This document shows, in pieces, positions 42,094-51,385 of a DNA stretch of 64,000 bases (its first letter is position 1; each line of letters begins with the position of its first letter). This DNA is from Paracoccaceae bacterium. GTDB lineage: Bacteria > Pseudomonadota > Alphaproteobacteria > Rhodobacterales > Rhodobacteraceae. The DNA lies in assembly GCA_014872875.1 (NCBI GenBank), contig WKFI01000019.1, positions 124,001 to 188,000 on the forward strand. Direction: 5' to 3'. The notes below the pieces were generated by a model. It did not search any database, had not been told where the DNA came from, and was given only the letters and a program-made list of their open reading frames with translations. A program made the position numbers and the translations under genes.

Positions 42094-43374
42094 TCAACGG
42101 GCAAACGCGGCCTCGACCCAACGGGCCACAGCCAACAGCGCCACATCCCCACCACGCGGCCCCAGCAGTTGAACACCCATTGGCAAACCGTCCTCGGTTG
42201 ACCCAAACGGCAAGGCGACGGTTGGCAATTGCAGCAGATTCCAGCTGCGGGAATACAGCGGATCACCGGTCGCGCTCAGACCCAGCGGCGCCGGCCCCGG
42301 GGCCGAAGGGGCGAGAATGACATCAACATCGCGAAACAGACTATCCAGCATTGCATTTGCCCGGTCCCGGCGGGCCAGCGCGTCCTGATACTCTGCATCG
42401 CTGACCTTTTGCCCATCCTCGATCAGCGCCCGAAACTGCGGGCTGATCCGTTCTCCACCAGCAAAATACTCATGCGCACGGATCCGCGACGCCTCGTATC
42501 CCATCACGGTGATCTGTGCCCGCGTCAGGCTGTCGAAAATCGGCGGATGCGTCAGTTCGCAGACCTCTGCTCCGGTTGCGGCTATGGCTTGGAGGGCCCG
42601 CTGACAGGTATCGCGCATCTCGACACTGCCGTCGGCCCAATGCGGGCCACGCATCAAACCAATCCGGGGTTGCGCGTCCTCGAAATCCGTTTCAGCAGGA
42701 GGTTGAGTGTCAGTCAGAACCGCTCGACAAAGCGCCAGATCCCGCACTGAACGAGCCAGAACGCCCAAGGTGTCTAGCGATGGGGCAAGACCCATGACGC
42801 CCTTCAGATCGAAACCGCCAGTCGTCGGGCGAAAAGCCCTGACTCCGCAATAGGCAGCCGGGCGGATGAGAGAAGCTGCCGTCTGTGACCCAAACGCCAG
42901 CGGCGCCATGAAATCCGCCACAGCCGCAGCTGATCCGGAAGAGGATCCCCCGGGTGTATGGCACAGGTTGTGCGGGTTGGCCGTTTTGCCCGGCTTGAAA
43001 TAGGCAAATTCGGTCGTGACCGTCTTGCCAATGGGAATGGCGCCGGCTTGAACAAAGCTTTCGACGCAGGCGGCGTCCCGCTCTGGCACACGATTTTCGT
43101 ACAGGGGAGAGCCCCACCGGGTCGGCATGTTTTGCGTATCGATGATGTCCTTGATAACGAAAGGCACCCCGAACAACAGCCCGGACGGCTCTTTGGCGTC
43201 GGCCTCCCGCGCCAGATCCATCGCGCGATCTGCGTCCAGATGGATGAAGGCACCGACTTGCGGTTCCCGCGCGGCTATGCGCTCCAGATGAGCTTGCATG
43301 ACCTGACTGGGCTTCGCCTCACCTGAACGGATATGCCTTGAGATTTCACATGCGTCCAGGTGGTTCAGCGTCAT
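42094..43374 (-). CDS. Amidase-signature-family hydrolase, last gene of the coupled operon
   Basis: A 426-residue amidase: catalytic lysine K75 (GVPFVIKD), cis-serine in GGSSSGSAAA (about 144), and probable nucleophile S168 in GSQTAASLIRPAAYCG, where the usual GGS reads AAS. It cleaves an amide or ureide bond. It overlaps the DUF1116 gene by ATGA and is the last of seven coupled genes. In the proposed pathway it acts after ring oxygenation, but the substrate is not known. Confidence 0.9.
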   Translation of the reverse strand: MTLNHLDACEISRHIRSGEAKPSQVMQAHLERIAAREPQVGAFIHLDADRAMDLAREADAKEPSGLLFGVPFVIKDIIDTQNMPTRWGSPLYENRVPERDAACVESFVQAGAIPIGKTVTTEFAYFKPGKTANPHNLCHTPGGSSSGSAAAVADFMAPLAFGSQTAASLIRPAAYCGVRAFRPTTGGFDLKGVMGLAPSLDTLGVLARSVRDLALCRAVLTDTQPPAETDFEDAQPRIGLMRGPHWADGSVEMRDTCQRALQAIAATGAEVCELTHPPIFDSLTRAQITVMGYEASRIRAHEYFAGGERISPQFRALIEDGQKVSDAEYQDALARRDRANAMLDSLFRDVDVILAPSAPGPAPLGLSATGDPLYSRSWNLLQLPTVALPFGSTEDGLPMGVQLLGPRGGDVALLAVARWVEAAFAR

Positions 43375-44537
43375 GAAGGGATCGCCTTCATCGCCGCTTC
43401 GAACGGGGTGACGGGCATGTCGTACAGACCACCACCCAATCGTCCAGCATCTCCTTTCCGATCCAGAATGCCCAGGCTGATGATCGGCCCCACGCCTTCC
43501 TCGACCGCTGCCCGGGCAGTGGAGCCCAGTTTGATGTTCATGGATCGGAAGTATGGATGCGCCTGTACAGACAAAGCCGAGGAGCGTAGGGCGGCAGGGT
43601 CTTCCGGCTGGGTCAGCCCTCGGGCCATTGCACCCAGTCCGAAGGCATCAACCACGGCACTGTCCCCGATCGCGCCCAAGGCCCGATCAGGAGGCAGATC
43701 CACATCAAAGGCGCCGACAGGCGGCGTCGCGGGCACGGTGAACCATCGGCCAGGCAAGGCCGAGATCTGAATACCGGTTTCCAGACCATTGCCACCCGCC
43801 GCGGTGACAAAGCTGGAGCCGCCAATGCCTTCGGCCAGTTTCATCATGATTTTCGTAGCCGCCATCCACAGGTTCAGAAACAAAGAAGGTGAGGAGTGCA
43901 GAAATTCCAATGCATCTTCGTCCTGAACGCCGTTCGGGCTACGGTCAATCAACTCAGCCGCCAACGCTGCCCCGGCAACCGGGGTTTTGCCGTGGCAGTC
44001 ATCTCCGCCCTGCAATCCCATTACGGCCAGCGGCACCAATGCGATACCTTCGGCCAAACCGCCCTGCAGCACATCCAGAAATCGGGTGTTCAGCCAACGG
44101 ATATGGTTCAGGACCGCCTCAGATCGCAAACCAAGCCGCATGGCCGGTCGCGATCCTCCGTTAATAGGTGCATATACCCGTTGCTGCCCCCGCCAGGCAT
44201 CATAGACCGTGTGCAAAGGCATCGAGGCACTGACCACGGCGGCCAGGGGCGTGACCACGTCATGGTCCTGCGCTGGCTTCAACAGTATCTCCCCTGCGCC
44301 GATCATCGCTTCGGCCTGATCGAAATCGCGGGCCAGCCCCTCAAACACCGCAGCAACACAGGCCGAGTTCAGGATGGGCCGCGTGACACTTGGGATATCG
44401 GGGAACGGTGGGCCAGCGTGGAGCAGGACGTTTTCGGGCAGCCCAAGGGCTTCCCCTGCGGTGTTGAACCGGTTCCAGACCGGTTGTGTCACCATCGCTT
44501 TGTCGAATGCTAGCCGGTCGGCAGGGTGCAGCGTCAT
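43371..44537 (-). CDS. DUF1116 protein (AllG/YlbE-like)
   Basis: A 388-residue protein with the family's segments: LLHAGPPFPDIPSVTRPI, DHDVVTPLAAVVSASMPLHTV, ALxxMxGGDDCHGKT, FLNLWMAATKIMMKLAEGIGGSSFVTAAGGNG and GAIGDSAVVDAFGLGAMA. The E. coli relative AllG (YlbE) is a subunit of oxamate carbamoyltransferase together with AllF and AllH. Neither partner is here, so this copy must work alone or with the unknown proteins encoded directly upstream. A carbamoyl-transfer or related role is possible. Start and stop both overlap neighbours by 4 bases. Confidence 0.85.
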   Translation of the reverse strand: MTLHPADRLAFDKAMVTQPVWNRFNTAGEALGLPENVLLHAGPPFPDIPSVTRPILNSACVAAVFEGLARDFDQAEAMIGAGEILLKPAQDHDVVTPLAAVVSASMPLHTVYDAWRGQQRVYAPINGGSRPAMRLGLRSEAVLNHIRWLNTRFLDVLQGGLAEGIALVPLAVMGLQGGDDCHGKTPVAGAALAAELIDRSPNGVQDEDALEFLHSSPSLFLNLWMAATKIMMKLAEGIGGSSFVTAAGGNGLETGIQISALPGRWFTVPATPPVGAFDVDLPPDRALGAIGDSAVVDAFGLGAMARGLTQPEDPAALRSSALSVQAHPYFRSMNIKLGSTARAAVEEGVGPIISLGILDRKGDAGRLGGGLYDMPVTPFEAAMKAIPS

Positions 44538-45160
44538 GTGTCCTCCGGCGGGATAACCCAGGTTTCCGAAAAATACAGGAAGGCGGTGCTGGTCTCAAAC
44601 CCGGCCTGAACCCGAGTGCCCAGTTGCCCCGGCAGTTGGTGTCCGTTCACAAGGATCTGTGCGTTGTGCGAGGGCACCAGCAACGTGAACATCGTGTGCT
44701 CTCCGGTGCCCACCTGATCCGGGGTCAATTCCAATGCGCGCGGGGGCTGCAGGTCTTCCCAGACCAGCTCGATGGTCAGATCCTCGCCTGCAATGGTCTC
44801 GGCGTATCTGTGGCCCATCGGGTCGCCGGACGTGCGAACACTCATGGCCTGCCGAACCGGCAAGTTGTCAAATGCAGGTGCGTTGCGGAACGCGGCCAAT
44901 TTCCCGATGAAATTATCCTTCAGAAACTCCGCCAAAGCCATGTTGTCGGCCAGCATTACGTTGGGTGCATCCCGAGTACCGTCCACGGCCGCGGGAGTCC
45001 CGTAAAGCAGCAGGACCTGCCCCTGCCCCACCGGCGACCAGGCCACCCGGAAAAACAGGGCCATCGCCGAAAAGTTGCCGTCCTCATCTTTCAGTAAGAT
45101 CCCCGGATTTTCACCGGTCCAATCCACAACGCCCGGGGTGACGGGGGTGTTCAGCGGCAT
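44534..45160 (-). CDS. Unknown protein, paralogue 2 of a tandem pair
   Basis: A 208-residue protein that I do not recognise. It has no signal peptide and no membrane segment. It shares with the preceding protein an opening GENPGI-LK, a middle ALFFRV--SP-G-G segment, a Y-ET--G central part, -EMIWED/ELVWED, and a closing STAFL-FSETWV. Alternating hydrophobic residues suggest mostly beta strands. The pair diverge to perhaps a third identity, so they could form a heterodimer. It overlaps the paralogue by 1 base and the DUF1116 gene by 4. Confidence 0.8.
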   Translation of the reverse strand: MPLNTPVTPGVVDWTGENPGILLKDEDGNFSAMALFFRVAWSPVGQGQVLLLYGTPAAVDGTRDAPNVMLADNMALAEFLKDNFIGKLAAFRNAPAFDNLPVRQAMSVRTSGDPMGHRYAETIAGEDLTIELVWEDLQPPRALELTPDQVGTGEHTMFTLLVPSHNAQILVNGHQLPGQLGTRVQAGFETSTAFLYFSETWVIPPEDT

Positions 45161-45792
45161 CAGCTTTCTCCCTTTGGCGTGACCCAGGTTTCCGAAAAGG
45201 CCAGAAACGCGGTCGACATGGTGCGTCCAAAAAACTGCCGATCGGCAACCTGTCCGCGCAACGGAGCCCCGTTCAGAACGACGCGCGCGCGTTTGGCCTC
45301 CAGAAAGACGGAATACATCTCGTGTTCCTTGGTCGCCGAGTTTTCCCTAGTCACCTCGACCGGCAAAGGTGGCCCCATGTCTTCCCAGATCATTTCCAGC
45401 TTGGCCCCAGAGCCCCGCAGTGTTTCCGAATAGCGCGTTTTCAGGTCACCCGGCCGTTTTTCGATGCTGTCACAATCCAGCCAGGTCATGGCAGCCAGAC
45501 CGGGCTTGCCAATAAAGGTCGGCATCTTTGTGACCCAGCCATCGACGATCCAACGCATCATTCTTTGATTGTCGGTCATGATCAGGTTGGTAACGTCCGG
45601 CCAGCCCCTTGCTTCGTCCGGAGCCCCAAGGACCAGAGCCGCATGCCCTCGGCCATAGGGTGACAGCACCACCCTGAAGAACAGGGCCAACGTGTCATAG
45701 TGGTCCTGCGACGGATCCTGTTTCAGGTAGATCCCGGGGTTTTCTCCCGACCATTCCACACGTCCCGGATTGTGAGCAACACGTGCCGTCAT
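45160..45792 (-). CDS. Unknown protein, paralogue 1 of a tandem pair
   Basis: A 210-residue partner of the protein at 44534, with the same layout: EWSGENPGIYLKQD near residue 12, LALFFRVVLSPYGRGHAALVLGAP, TRYSETLRGSGAKLEMIWEDMGPPLPVEV and TAFLAFSETWVTP at the end. No catalytic motif is evident. Placed directly after the Rieske oxygenase gene (ATGA overlap at 45792), where small or accessory oxygenase subunits are often encoded, but it does not resemble the NTF2-like beta subunits of dioxygenases. Confidence 0.8.
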   Translation of the reverse strand: MTARVAHNPGRVEWSGENPGIYLKQDPSQDHYDTLALFFRVVLSPYGRGHAALVLGAPDEARGWPDVTNLIMTDNQRMMRWIVDGWVTKMPTFIGKPGLAAMTWLDCDSIEKRPGDLKTRYSETLRGSGAKLEMIWEDMGPPLPVEVTRENSATKEHEMYSVFLEAKRARVVLNGAPLRGQVADRQFFGRTMSTAFLAFSETWVTPKGES

Positions 45793-47159
45793 GACCAACC
45801 CGCCTCATAGCTTTTCAATGCATCTTCGATGAACGCACGTCGGTCTGCGCCTTCCAAATGATCGGCAGAGGTCAGGATTTCCGCGACCTTGAAGGATACC
45901 TCTTTTTGCAAGGCCCCATCATCGCGCCCTTCCTGAAGTGGAATTCGCAGAACCGTATCCCCGGCATAGGTCGGGATGGTCCGACCCGCGAAGCTGTCCG
46001 AGGGCTGTGGCGGCCGCTCTCCTTTTTGCAACGCCCGGATTGCATTGCGCAGCATGCGCCGGGCCTTGGCTACGCCACGGTCGGTAAAGGACAGATTTTC
46101 GCGCGCATGCACGTTGATAGGTCCCTGGCTGACCCAAGCATCGTAATCGCCGGGATCGCGCTGCCGCATTTCGTAAGGCCGGTCCGGTCCTTGGCCATAG
46201 AAATCGGTTTTGCCATAGCCAACCTCGTCCCGGTTGGTCATGCCACGCGGGTCGTCGTTGAACCGTTCCTCGCGGAAGTGCCGCCAGGCGATGACCATGG
46301 TGTTGGTGTCATCAATGGGCGTGATCCAGCGGGTCAATCCTCCCCGTCCGAAGTACCGTGACCGGTCGGGAATCGGGAAATGCCCGCCATTCTGCGTGAA
46401 GCTGGGCAGCATGTGATCATGGACCCGAACCCAGATGAAGTCCCCGTCACGGCGCACGTTGGTATAGAAATCACCGGTCTTGCTTTCGTGAAACTCGATC
46501 ATCGGCATGTGCGCGAAGGCTTCGTGAAATTGAACCCGTGCGGCCTTGGTGTGCAGATACACGACGTGAAACGGGTCCCAGGCGTTTTCCATCACCTGCA
46601 ACCAGTTGCATGGGGATTTGATGAGATACGGCACCAATTCGTCACCGTCATCGTCAAACGTGTCCATTACAGGGAATGGCGGCTGTTCCCCGGCAGGTCC
46701 AAGATATGCAAAAGCCAGTCCCTTGTATTCGATGACCGGATAGGCCCCCAGACACGCCTTTTTCTTGACCTGAGAAGCGGGTGGTTCGCAGGGGGTTTCC
46801 AGAACCGTTCCATCCAACCCATATTTCCAGCCGTGATAAGAGCAGCGGATACCGCCTTCTTCAACTATGCCGAACTCGAGGCTCATGTTGCGATGACAGC
46901 AGTGCAGATGCGTGCAGCCCAGCTTGCCCTCTTTCTTTTCGCGGAACAGCACCAGGTCTTCACCCAGGATACGGATGCGGTAAGGCAAGTCGCCGATCTG
47001 GTCGGTCATTGCCACCGGCATCCAGAACCGGCGCAGATACTCACCGCAAGGCGTTCCCGGGCCAACCTCGGTCAGTTCCGGATCGTATTTTTCGGACCAG
47101 ACGGATTGCTGCTCATGGCCGCGAAAATTGCCTTCGGGCGCTTGGAAATGATCGTTCAT
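45789..47159 (-). CDS. Rieske ring-hydroxylating oxygenase, large subunit
   Basis: A 456-residue terminal oxygenase of the phthalate-dioxygenase-like class. [2Fe-2S] ligands are C87/H89 (HCCHRN) and C106/H109 (CSYHGW). The non-heme iron site is in ENAWDPFHVVYLH (H198, H203, D195 bridging). GGAGG is 4 bases before the ATG. No reductase or ferredoxin is in the operon. It lies between the aldehyde dehydrogenase and the unknown pair, all coupled, so it probably oxygenates the carboxylate made by that dehydrogenase or a product of it. Confidence 0.92.
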   Translation of the reverse strand: MNDHFQAPEGNFRGHEQQSVWSEKYDPELTEVGPGTPCGEYLRRFWMPVAMTDQIGDLPYRIRILGEDLVLFREKKEGKLGCTHLHCCHRNMSLEFGIVEEGGIRCSYHGWKYGLDGTVLETPCEPPASQVKKKACLGAYPVIEYKGLAFAYLGPAGEQPPFPVMDTFDDDGDELVPYLIKSPCNWLQVMENAWDPFHVVYLHTKAARVQFHEAFAHMPMIEFHESKTGDFYTNVRRDGDFIWVRVHDHMLPSFTQNGGHFPIPDRSRYFGRGGLTRWITPIDDTNTMVIAWRHFREERFNDDPRGMTNRDEVGYGKTDFYGQGPDRPYEMRQRDPGDYDAWVSQGPINVHARENLSFTDRGVAKARRMLRNAIRALQKGERPPQPSDSFAGRTIPTYAGDTVLRIPLQEGRDDGALQKEVSFKVAEILTSADHLEGADRRAFIEDALKSYEAGWS

Positions 47160-48625
47160 TGTGCCTCCACGTCATCGGGGAATGGATCCGGTACAGAACT
47201 AGTTCCGGTCCAAACGGATTTGATCTGAAGAAAGGCCTTGATGGCCTCGGGGCCTAATTCCCGCCCATAGCCGGAGAGCTTGAGCCCTCCGATCGGGCTC
47301 ATCGGGTCTACGCTGCGATAGTGGTTGATGTAGACGGTGCCGGCTTGGATGGCCTGCGCCACGCGGGCGCCCTTGTCGTCATCCATTGTCCAGACACCGG
47401 CTGCCAAGCCATAGTTGCTGTCATTCGCCAATGCGATGGCTTCGTCTTCCGTATCGAAGGACGTAATCGCCAGAACCGGGCCGAACACCTCGTCCCGCCA
47501 CAATTGCATGTCCGGGGTCACATCGTCGAACAGGGTCGGGCCAACAAAAAAGCCGGACCGTCCCCGGGCGGTTTCGAGACCGTCCAGCAAACAACGGGCC
47601 CCGTCATCCTTGGCCTGGGTGATCATGGCCGTCACCTTTTTCAGGTGTGGTTCATTCGCCAGCGGTGCAATCTGTGTCTGCGGGTCCATCGGGTCCCCAA
47701 GCTTCAGCCCCCCCGCCCGCGAGACCAGCCTTGAAACCAGTTCGGCCTTGACCGAACGCTCCACGATCAGTCTCGATCCCGCCACGCAGGTCTGACCATT
47801 GGACAGAAAGATCCCCGACAAAATGCCATTCACAGCGTCGTCCAGATCGCAGTCCGCAAAGACCACCTGGGGCGACTTCCCCCCCAACTCCAACGTTGTC
47901 GGGATCACATTGGAGGCCGCTGTTTCGGCCACCTTGCGCCCCCCTGCATCGGAGCCGGTAAAGGTCACTTTCCGGGTCAGGGGATGTCTGACCAGCGGCT
48001 CCCCGACCTCGTGTCCGAAGCCAGTCACGACATTCAGAACACCGGCTGGCAAACCGGCCTGATGGGCCATGTCGGCAAAAAGAAGGGTAGAGGCCGAGGC
48101 CATCTCGGACGGCTTGACCACCACGGTGTTTCCCGCCGCCAATGCGGGAGCCAGTTTCCAGGCAAGGATCATCAGGGGCGAGTTCCACGGGGTAATCGCC
48201 ACAACGACCCCAAAGGGCAGATACTGCTGCTCGCTGCGCACACCGGCAAGCGTGTTGCCCTGATCATGCGGCACTAGATCCCGTGCCTGTTGCGCTGCGG
48301 GTCGGAACCAGCCATGCAGACCGGAAAGCTGGCCGCGCACCTCGGTTATGCGTTTGCCATTGTCGCCTATCTCAGCTTCGACCAGTTCCTCCCACCGTTG
48401 CGACAAGGTATCCGCGAGCTGCTCCAACACATCTGCACGCTCCGCACCGCTTTTCGCGGACCATGTGTCAAAGGCGGACTGAGCAGACAATATCGCCCGC
48501 TCTGCGTGCTGCGCCTGCCCCCGCGAAAACTGACACCAGACGTCGCCGGTGGCCGCATTGATACTGTCGATGACCCCATCCGGTTGGGTAAAGGCCCCGT
48601 CGATGAAATGCCCAAAATGCTGCAT
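47156..48625 (-). CDS. Aldehyde dehydrogenase of the coupled catabolic operon
   Basis: A 489-residue NAD(P)-dependent aldehyde dehydrogenase. The nucleotide-binding TPWNSP is near residue 146, the general base near E246 (LELGGKS), and the cysteine near C280 (GQTCVAG). The ATG at 48625 with GGAGGGG upstream overlaps the deacylase stop by one base; a GTG one codon earlier is less likely given the ribosome-site spacing. It is the natural acceptor for an aldehyde produced by the divergent ThDP decarboxylase. Confidence 0.93.
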   Translation of the reverse strand: MQHFGHFIDGAFTQPDGVIDSINAATGDVWCQFSRGQAQHAERAILSAQSAFDTWSAKSGAERADVLEQLADTLSQRWEELVEAEIGDNGKRITEVRGQLSGLHGWFRPAAQQARDLVPHDQGNTLAGVRSEQQYLPFGVVVAITPWNSPLMILAWKLAPALAAGNTVVVKPSEMASASTLLFADMAHQAGLPAGVLNVVTGFGHEVGEPLVRHPLTRKVTFTGSDAGGRKVAETAASNVIPTTLELGGKSPQVVFADCDLDDAVNGILSGIFLSNGQTCVAGSRLIVERSVKAELVSRLVSRAGGLKLGDPMDPQTQIAPLANEPHLKKVTAMITQAKDDGARCLLDGLETARGRSGFFVGPTLFDDVTPDMQLWRDEVFGPVLAITSFDTEDEAIALANDSNYGLAAGVWTMDDDKGARVAQAIQAGTVYINHYRSVDPMSPIGGLKLSGYGRELGPEAIKAFLQIKSVWTGTSSVPDPFPDDVEAQ

Positions 48626-49620
48626 CACCCCTCCACATCCTGCGCGACCAAGGCCAACAACTCGCCGCGCTGCACCAGTCCACGGCAGGTATGTGCCAGA
48701 ACCAGACCGGATTCGGTGAACACCAACGGGATCGAGGGACGTTCCGGTTCGGTCACGAAATGGAACTGCCCGGCCAAGTCTCCCTTGGAGACAGCCTGTC
48801 CGGCAGCAATGCTCCGGTCGAAGATACCTGTGCCAGGGGCATAGACCGAGTGTCTTGGGGACGCGATCTGAACCACCCGCACGGGATTGGACGGCGGCGA
48901 GTCAGGCAAAAGACCGATATGTGCAAGGCAGCGCCGCAGGCCAGCTTCGGTCGCGTCGGTTATGCCGGGGTCAACGCCACCGCCGCCACCCAACTCGGTC
49001 GCAATCATCGGAATGCCCACACGTTCAGCCGCTGAATTCAAGGATCGGTTGTCGTTGTTCGCGCCCAATTGCCAGATCAACGGCAGACCAAAGGCGCGGG
49101 CCAGATCCATGTTTTGCCCGAACAAAGCCGGGTCGGCAGTTCTGGTTGCCAGGGCACATGGTTCGAAAAACGATGCCTTGCCCCCGGAATGCAGATCAAT
49201 CGCGGCATCGCAACGGGGCAGCAATTCGGTTTCGACGAAATGCGCCACCATCGCGGTGGGCCCTCCATCCGGATCCCCCGGAAACGCCCGATTCAAATTG
49301 GCCCTGTCCAATGGCGATACGCGGGACGACGCGGCCAGGGCCGGGGCATTCAAGGCCGGAATGAGAATGATCTGCCCGGTCAAGCCGGATGGATCCAAAG
49401 ACTGGGCCAACCGCATGATGGCGGCGGGGCCTTCGAACTCATCGCCATGATTGGCACCGGTGATCAGAACAGTCGGCCCATCAGCTCCTTTGAGACTGAT
49501 CACCGGAATCGGATGGTAGCCCAAAGGATTCGAATTGTCGGACCACCGCAACATCAGGTCGCCAACATGGCGCCCGGGCAGATCCAGATCCAAGTCCAAC
49601 ATTAACCGGCTCGCAGACAC
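48625..49620 (-). CDS. Succinylglutamate desuccinylase/aspartoacylase-family deacylase (DoeB-like)
   Basis: A 331-residue M14-fold zinc hydrolase. Zinc ligands are visible in GANHGDEFEG (His and Glu) and AAIDLHSGG (His). The family includes AstE, aspartoacylase and DoeB, which removes acetyl from N-acetyldiaminobutyrate. Its most likely job is to free an amino group of the imported compound or to cut an N-acyl amino acid late in the pathway. The start is GTG with AAGGAG ten bases upstream. It is the first gene of seven, divergent from the aminotransferase. Confidence 0.88.
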   Translation of the reverse strand: MSASRLMLDLDLDLPGRHVGDLMLRWSDNSNPLGYHPIPVISLKGADGPTVLITGANHGDEFEGPAAIMRLAQSLDPSGLTGQIILIPALNAPALAASSRVSPLDRANLNRAFPGDPDGGPTAMVAHFVETELLPRCDAAIDLHSGGKASFFEPCALATRTADPALFGQNMDLARAFGLPLIWQLGANNDNRSLNSAAERVGIPMIATELGGGGGVDPGITDATEAGLRRCLAHIGLLPDSPPSNPVRVVQIASPRHSVYAPGTGIFDRSIAAGQAVSKGDLAGQFHFVTEPERPSIPLVFTESGLVLAHTCRGLVQRGELLALVAQDVEG

Positions 49621-49742
49621 TTTCGGTGCTCTCCTTCGGCGGGGACATCTATGGCGATCGTTGTATCATAATTTTTTTGAAAGTGAATTGCCAAATTAAC
49701 ATGTTTGTGTGATTGATTGGAAAAACCGCATCGGAGGACCCT

Positions 49743-50837
49743 ATGGGAGTGACTCTTGCAAAATCTGGGATAGACCGCATTCGTCCACACATGCTTGTGG
49801 CAGAAAGCTCTGACCCCAAACCGCCCTGGGCGCTGCTGCATTCCAACGAAAGTGTTTTCGGTCCCAGCCCCTTGGCGAGGGAAGCCGCACGGGCATCCGT
49901 GTCGGACATCGAGCGTTACCTGGAATTTCCGGATCACATTCTCGCACCAGCGATTGGTGAATGTTTCAACCTGGACGCCAACCGAATCATAACTGGGCAA
50001 GGGTCGGACGATCTGTTGGCAAGATTGGCTCGGGCCTACTTGGGACCTGGCGATCAGCTGATCCGCAGTGCAAACGGGTATCTGAAAGTTCCGAACTATG
50101 CACATGCCAATGATGCTGAACCCGTCTCTGTAGCGGACGACAATCTGGTCCCGTCCGTCGACAACATGATTGCAGCCCTGACTGAACGCACGAAAATCGT
50201 CTATCTCGCCAATCCGGAAAACCCGGCGGGTACATATCTGAACGGGGCCGAAATCCGGCGGCTTCACGCAGCTTTGCCCGACCATGTTCTGCTGGTTCTG
50301 GACAATGCTTACGAAGAATATGTGGATGCGTCAGACTATGAGCCGGGTCATCTTCTGGTGGAAGAAGCCAACAATGTGATCATGTGTCGGACCTTTTCGA
50401 AGATCTACGGCTTGGCAGGCGCACGGGTCGGCTGGGCGTTCGGGCCAGAAGATGTGATCGATGTTCTGAGGCGCATTGGCCTGACTTTTCCGGTCGCATC
50501 CCCGTCAGCCGCGGCCGTCATTGCGGCCATGCAGGACCCCGAGCACATCCGATATGTTTTTGAACAAAACCGGGCCGGGCGGAACTTCCTCGCCGATCAA
50601 GTTATCCAACTGGGTCTGAACGTCGTACCGTCGCAGGCGAATTTCATGCTGATCCATATGCCGGACTCCGAATTCAGCGCCGCCAAGGCCGAAGCCTTCC
50701 TGTTGAACCGCGGGATCCTGATACGCCGCTTGAATGCACCCGCCTATAAGGATTACATCCGCGTCACCATCGGAATGCGGCACCAACTGGAGGCCGTAGT
50801 GGCCGGTCTGCGTGACTTCCTTGCAGGAGGTGAATGA
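49743..50837 (+). CDS. HisC-like PLP aminotransferase
   Basis: A 364-residue fold-type I aminotransferase. Features: LLHSNESVFGPSP, the cofactor loop GQGSDDLLARLARAYL, LANPENPAGTYL, LDNAYEEYVD and the Schiff-base lysine K220 in RTFSKIYGLAGARVGW, which is the histidinol-phosphate-aminotransferase pattern. No his genes are near, so a catabolic amino acid, possibly histidine-like or aromatic, is likelier than histidine synthesis. GGAGGA precedes the ATG at 49743. Its 2-oxoacid product suits the ThDP decarboxylase encoded next. Confidence 0.9.
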   Translation: MGVTLAKSGIDRIRPHMLVAESSDPKPPWALLHSNESVFGPSPLAREAARASVSDIERYLEFPDHILAPAIGECFNLDANRIITGQGSDDLLARLARAYLGPGDQLIRSANGYLKVPNYAHANDAEPVSVADDNLVPSVDNMIAALTERTKIVYLANPENPAGTYLNGAEIRRLHAALPDHVLLVLDNAYEEYVDASDYEPGHLLVEEANNVIMCRTFSKIYGLAGARVGWAFGPEDVIDVLRRIGLTFPVASPSAAAVIAAMQDPEHIRYVFEQNRAGRNFLADQVIQLGLNVVPSQANFMLIHMPDSEFSAAKAEAFLLNRGILIRRLNAPAYKDYIRVTIGMRHQLEAVVAGLRDFLAGGE

Positions 50838-51385
50838 TGGTCGCATCCCCCACCCCACCGTTGGAAACACCAAATGTTGCGCATCCGTCGGGTGCCCGCA
50901 TTCTGTCCCTGATCAAAGCCGCAGGCGTGCGCGAAGTGGTTGCGCTGCCTGATATCGTAACCAGTGACGGTTTGCTCTGGCCCCTTTCGAAAGACCCTGA
51001 ATTCCGCCTGACCCGCGTCTGCAAAGAGGACGAAGGAATCAGTATTTGCGGGGCAATGTCCTACAACGGGACCCGGGCCGTGATGATGATGCAGCAGACC
51101 GGCCTCATGGATTCACTCAATGCCATACGGGCTATCGGGATGGATTACCATCTGCCCATCGTGATGTTTGTGGGGTTGCAAGGAAAAGAACCGCATTTGT
51201 TGCCCGAGGACTCGGAAGCTTATGGAGTGCGTATCGTTCAGCCCGTGCTGGACGCCATGGAGATCAGCCATTCCCTGATTGAAGAACCCGATGACGAAGA
51301 GCATATCCCCCCAGCTATTGACGCCGCATATGCCGCGTCCCGCCCACATATCTTCCTGATCGGCCGCGCCCCGGAGACACCATGA
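50834..51385 (+). CDS. ThDP-dependent 2-oxoacid decarboxylase, N-terminal (PYR) subunit, ComD-like
   Basis: A 183-residue protein equal to the pyrimidine-binding domain of ThDP decarboxylases. The activating glutamate is in RVCKEDEGISICGAMSYNG, and MMMQQTGLMDSLNAI follows. It resembles sulfopyruvate decarboxylase alpha and phosphonopyruvate decarboxylase. It pairs with the next gene to make the enzyme. AGGAGG precedes two adjacent ATGs (50834, 50837); the second has the better spacing. Overlaps both neighbours by 4 bases. Confidence 0.88.
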   Translation: MMVASPTPPLETPNVAHPSGARILSLIKAAGVREVVALPDIVTSDGLLWPLSKDPEFRLTRVCKEDEGISICGAMSYNGTRAVMMMQQTGLMDSLNAIRAIGMDYHLPIVMFVGLQGKEPHLLPEDSEAYGVRIVQPVLDAMEISHSLIEEPDDEEHIPPAIDAAYAASRPHIFLIGRAPETP

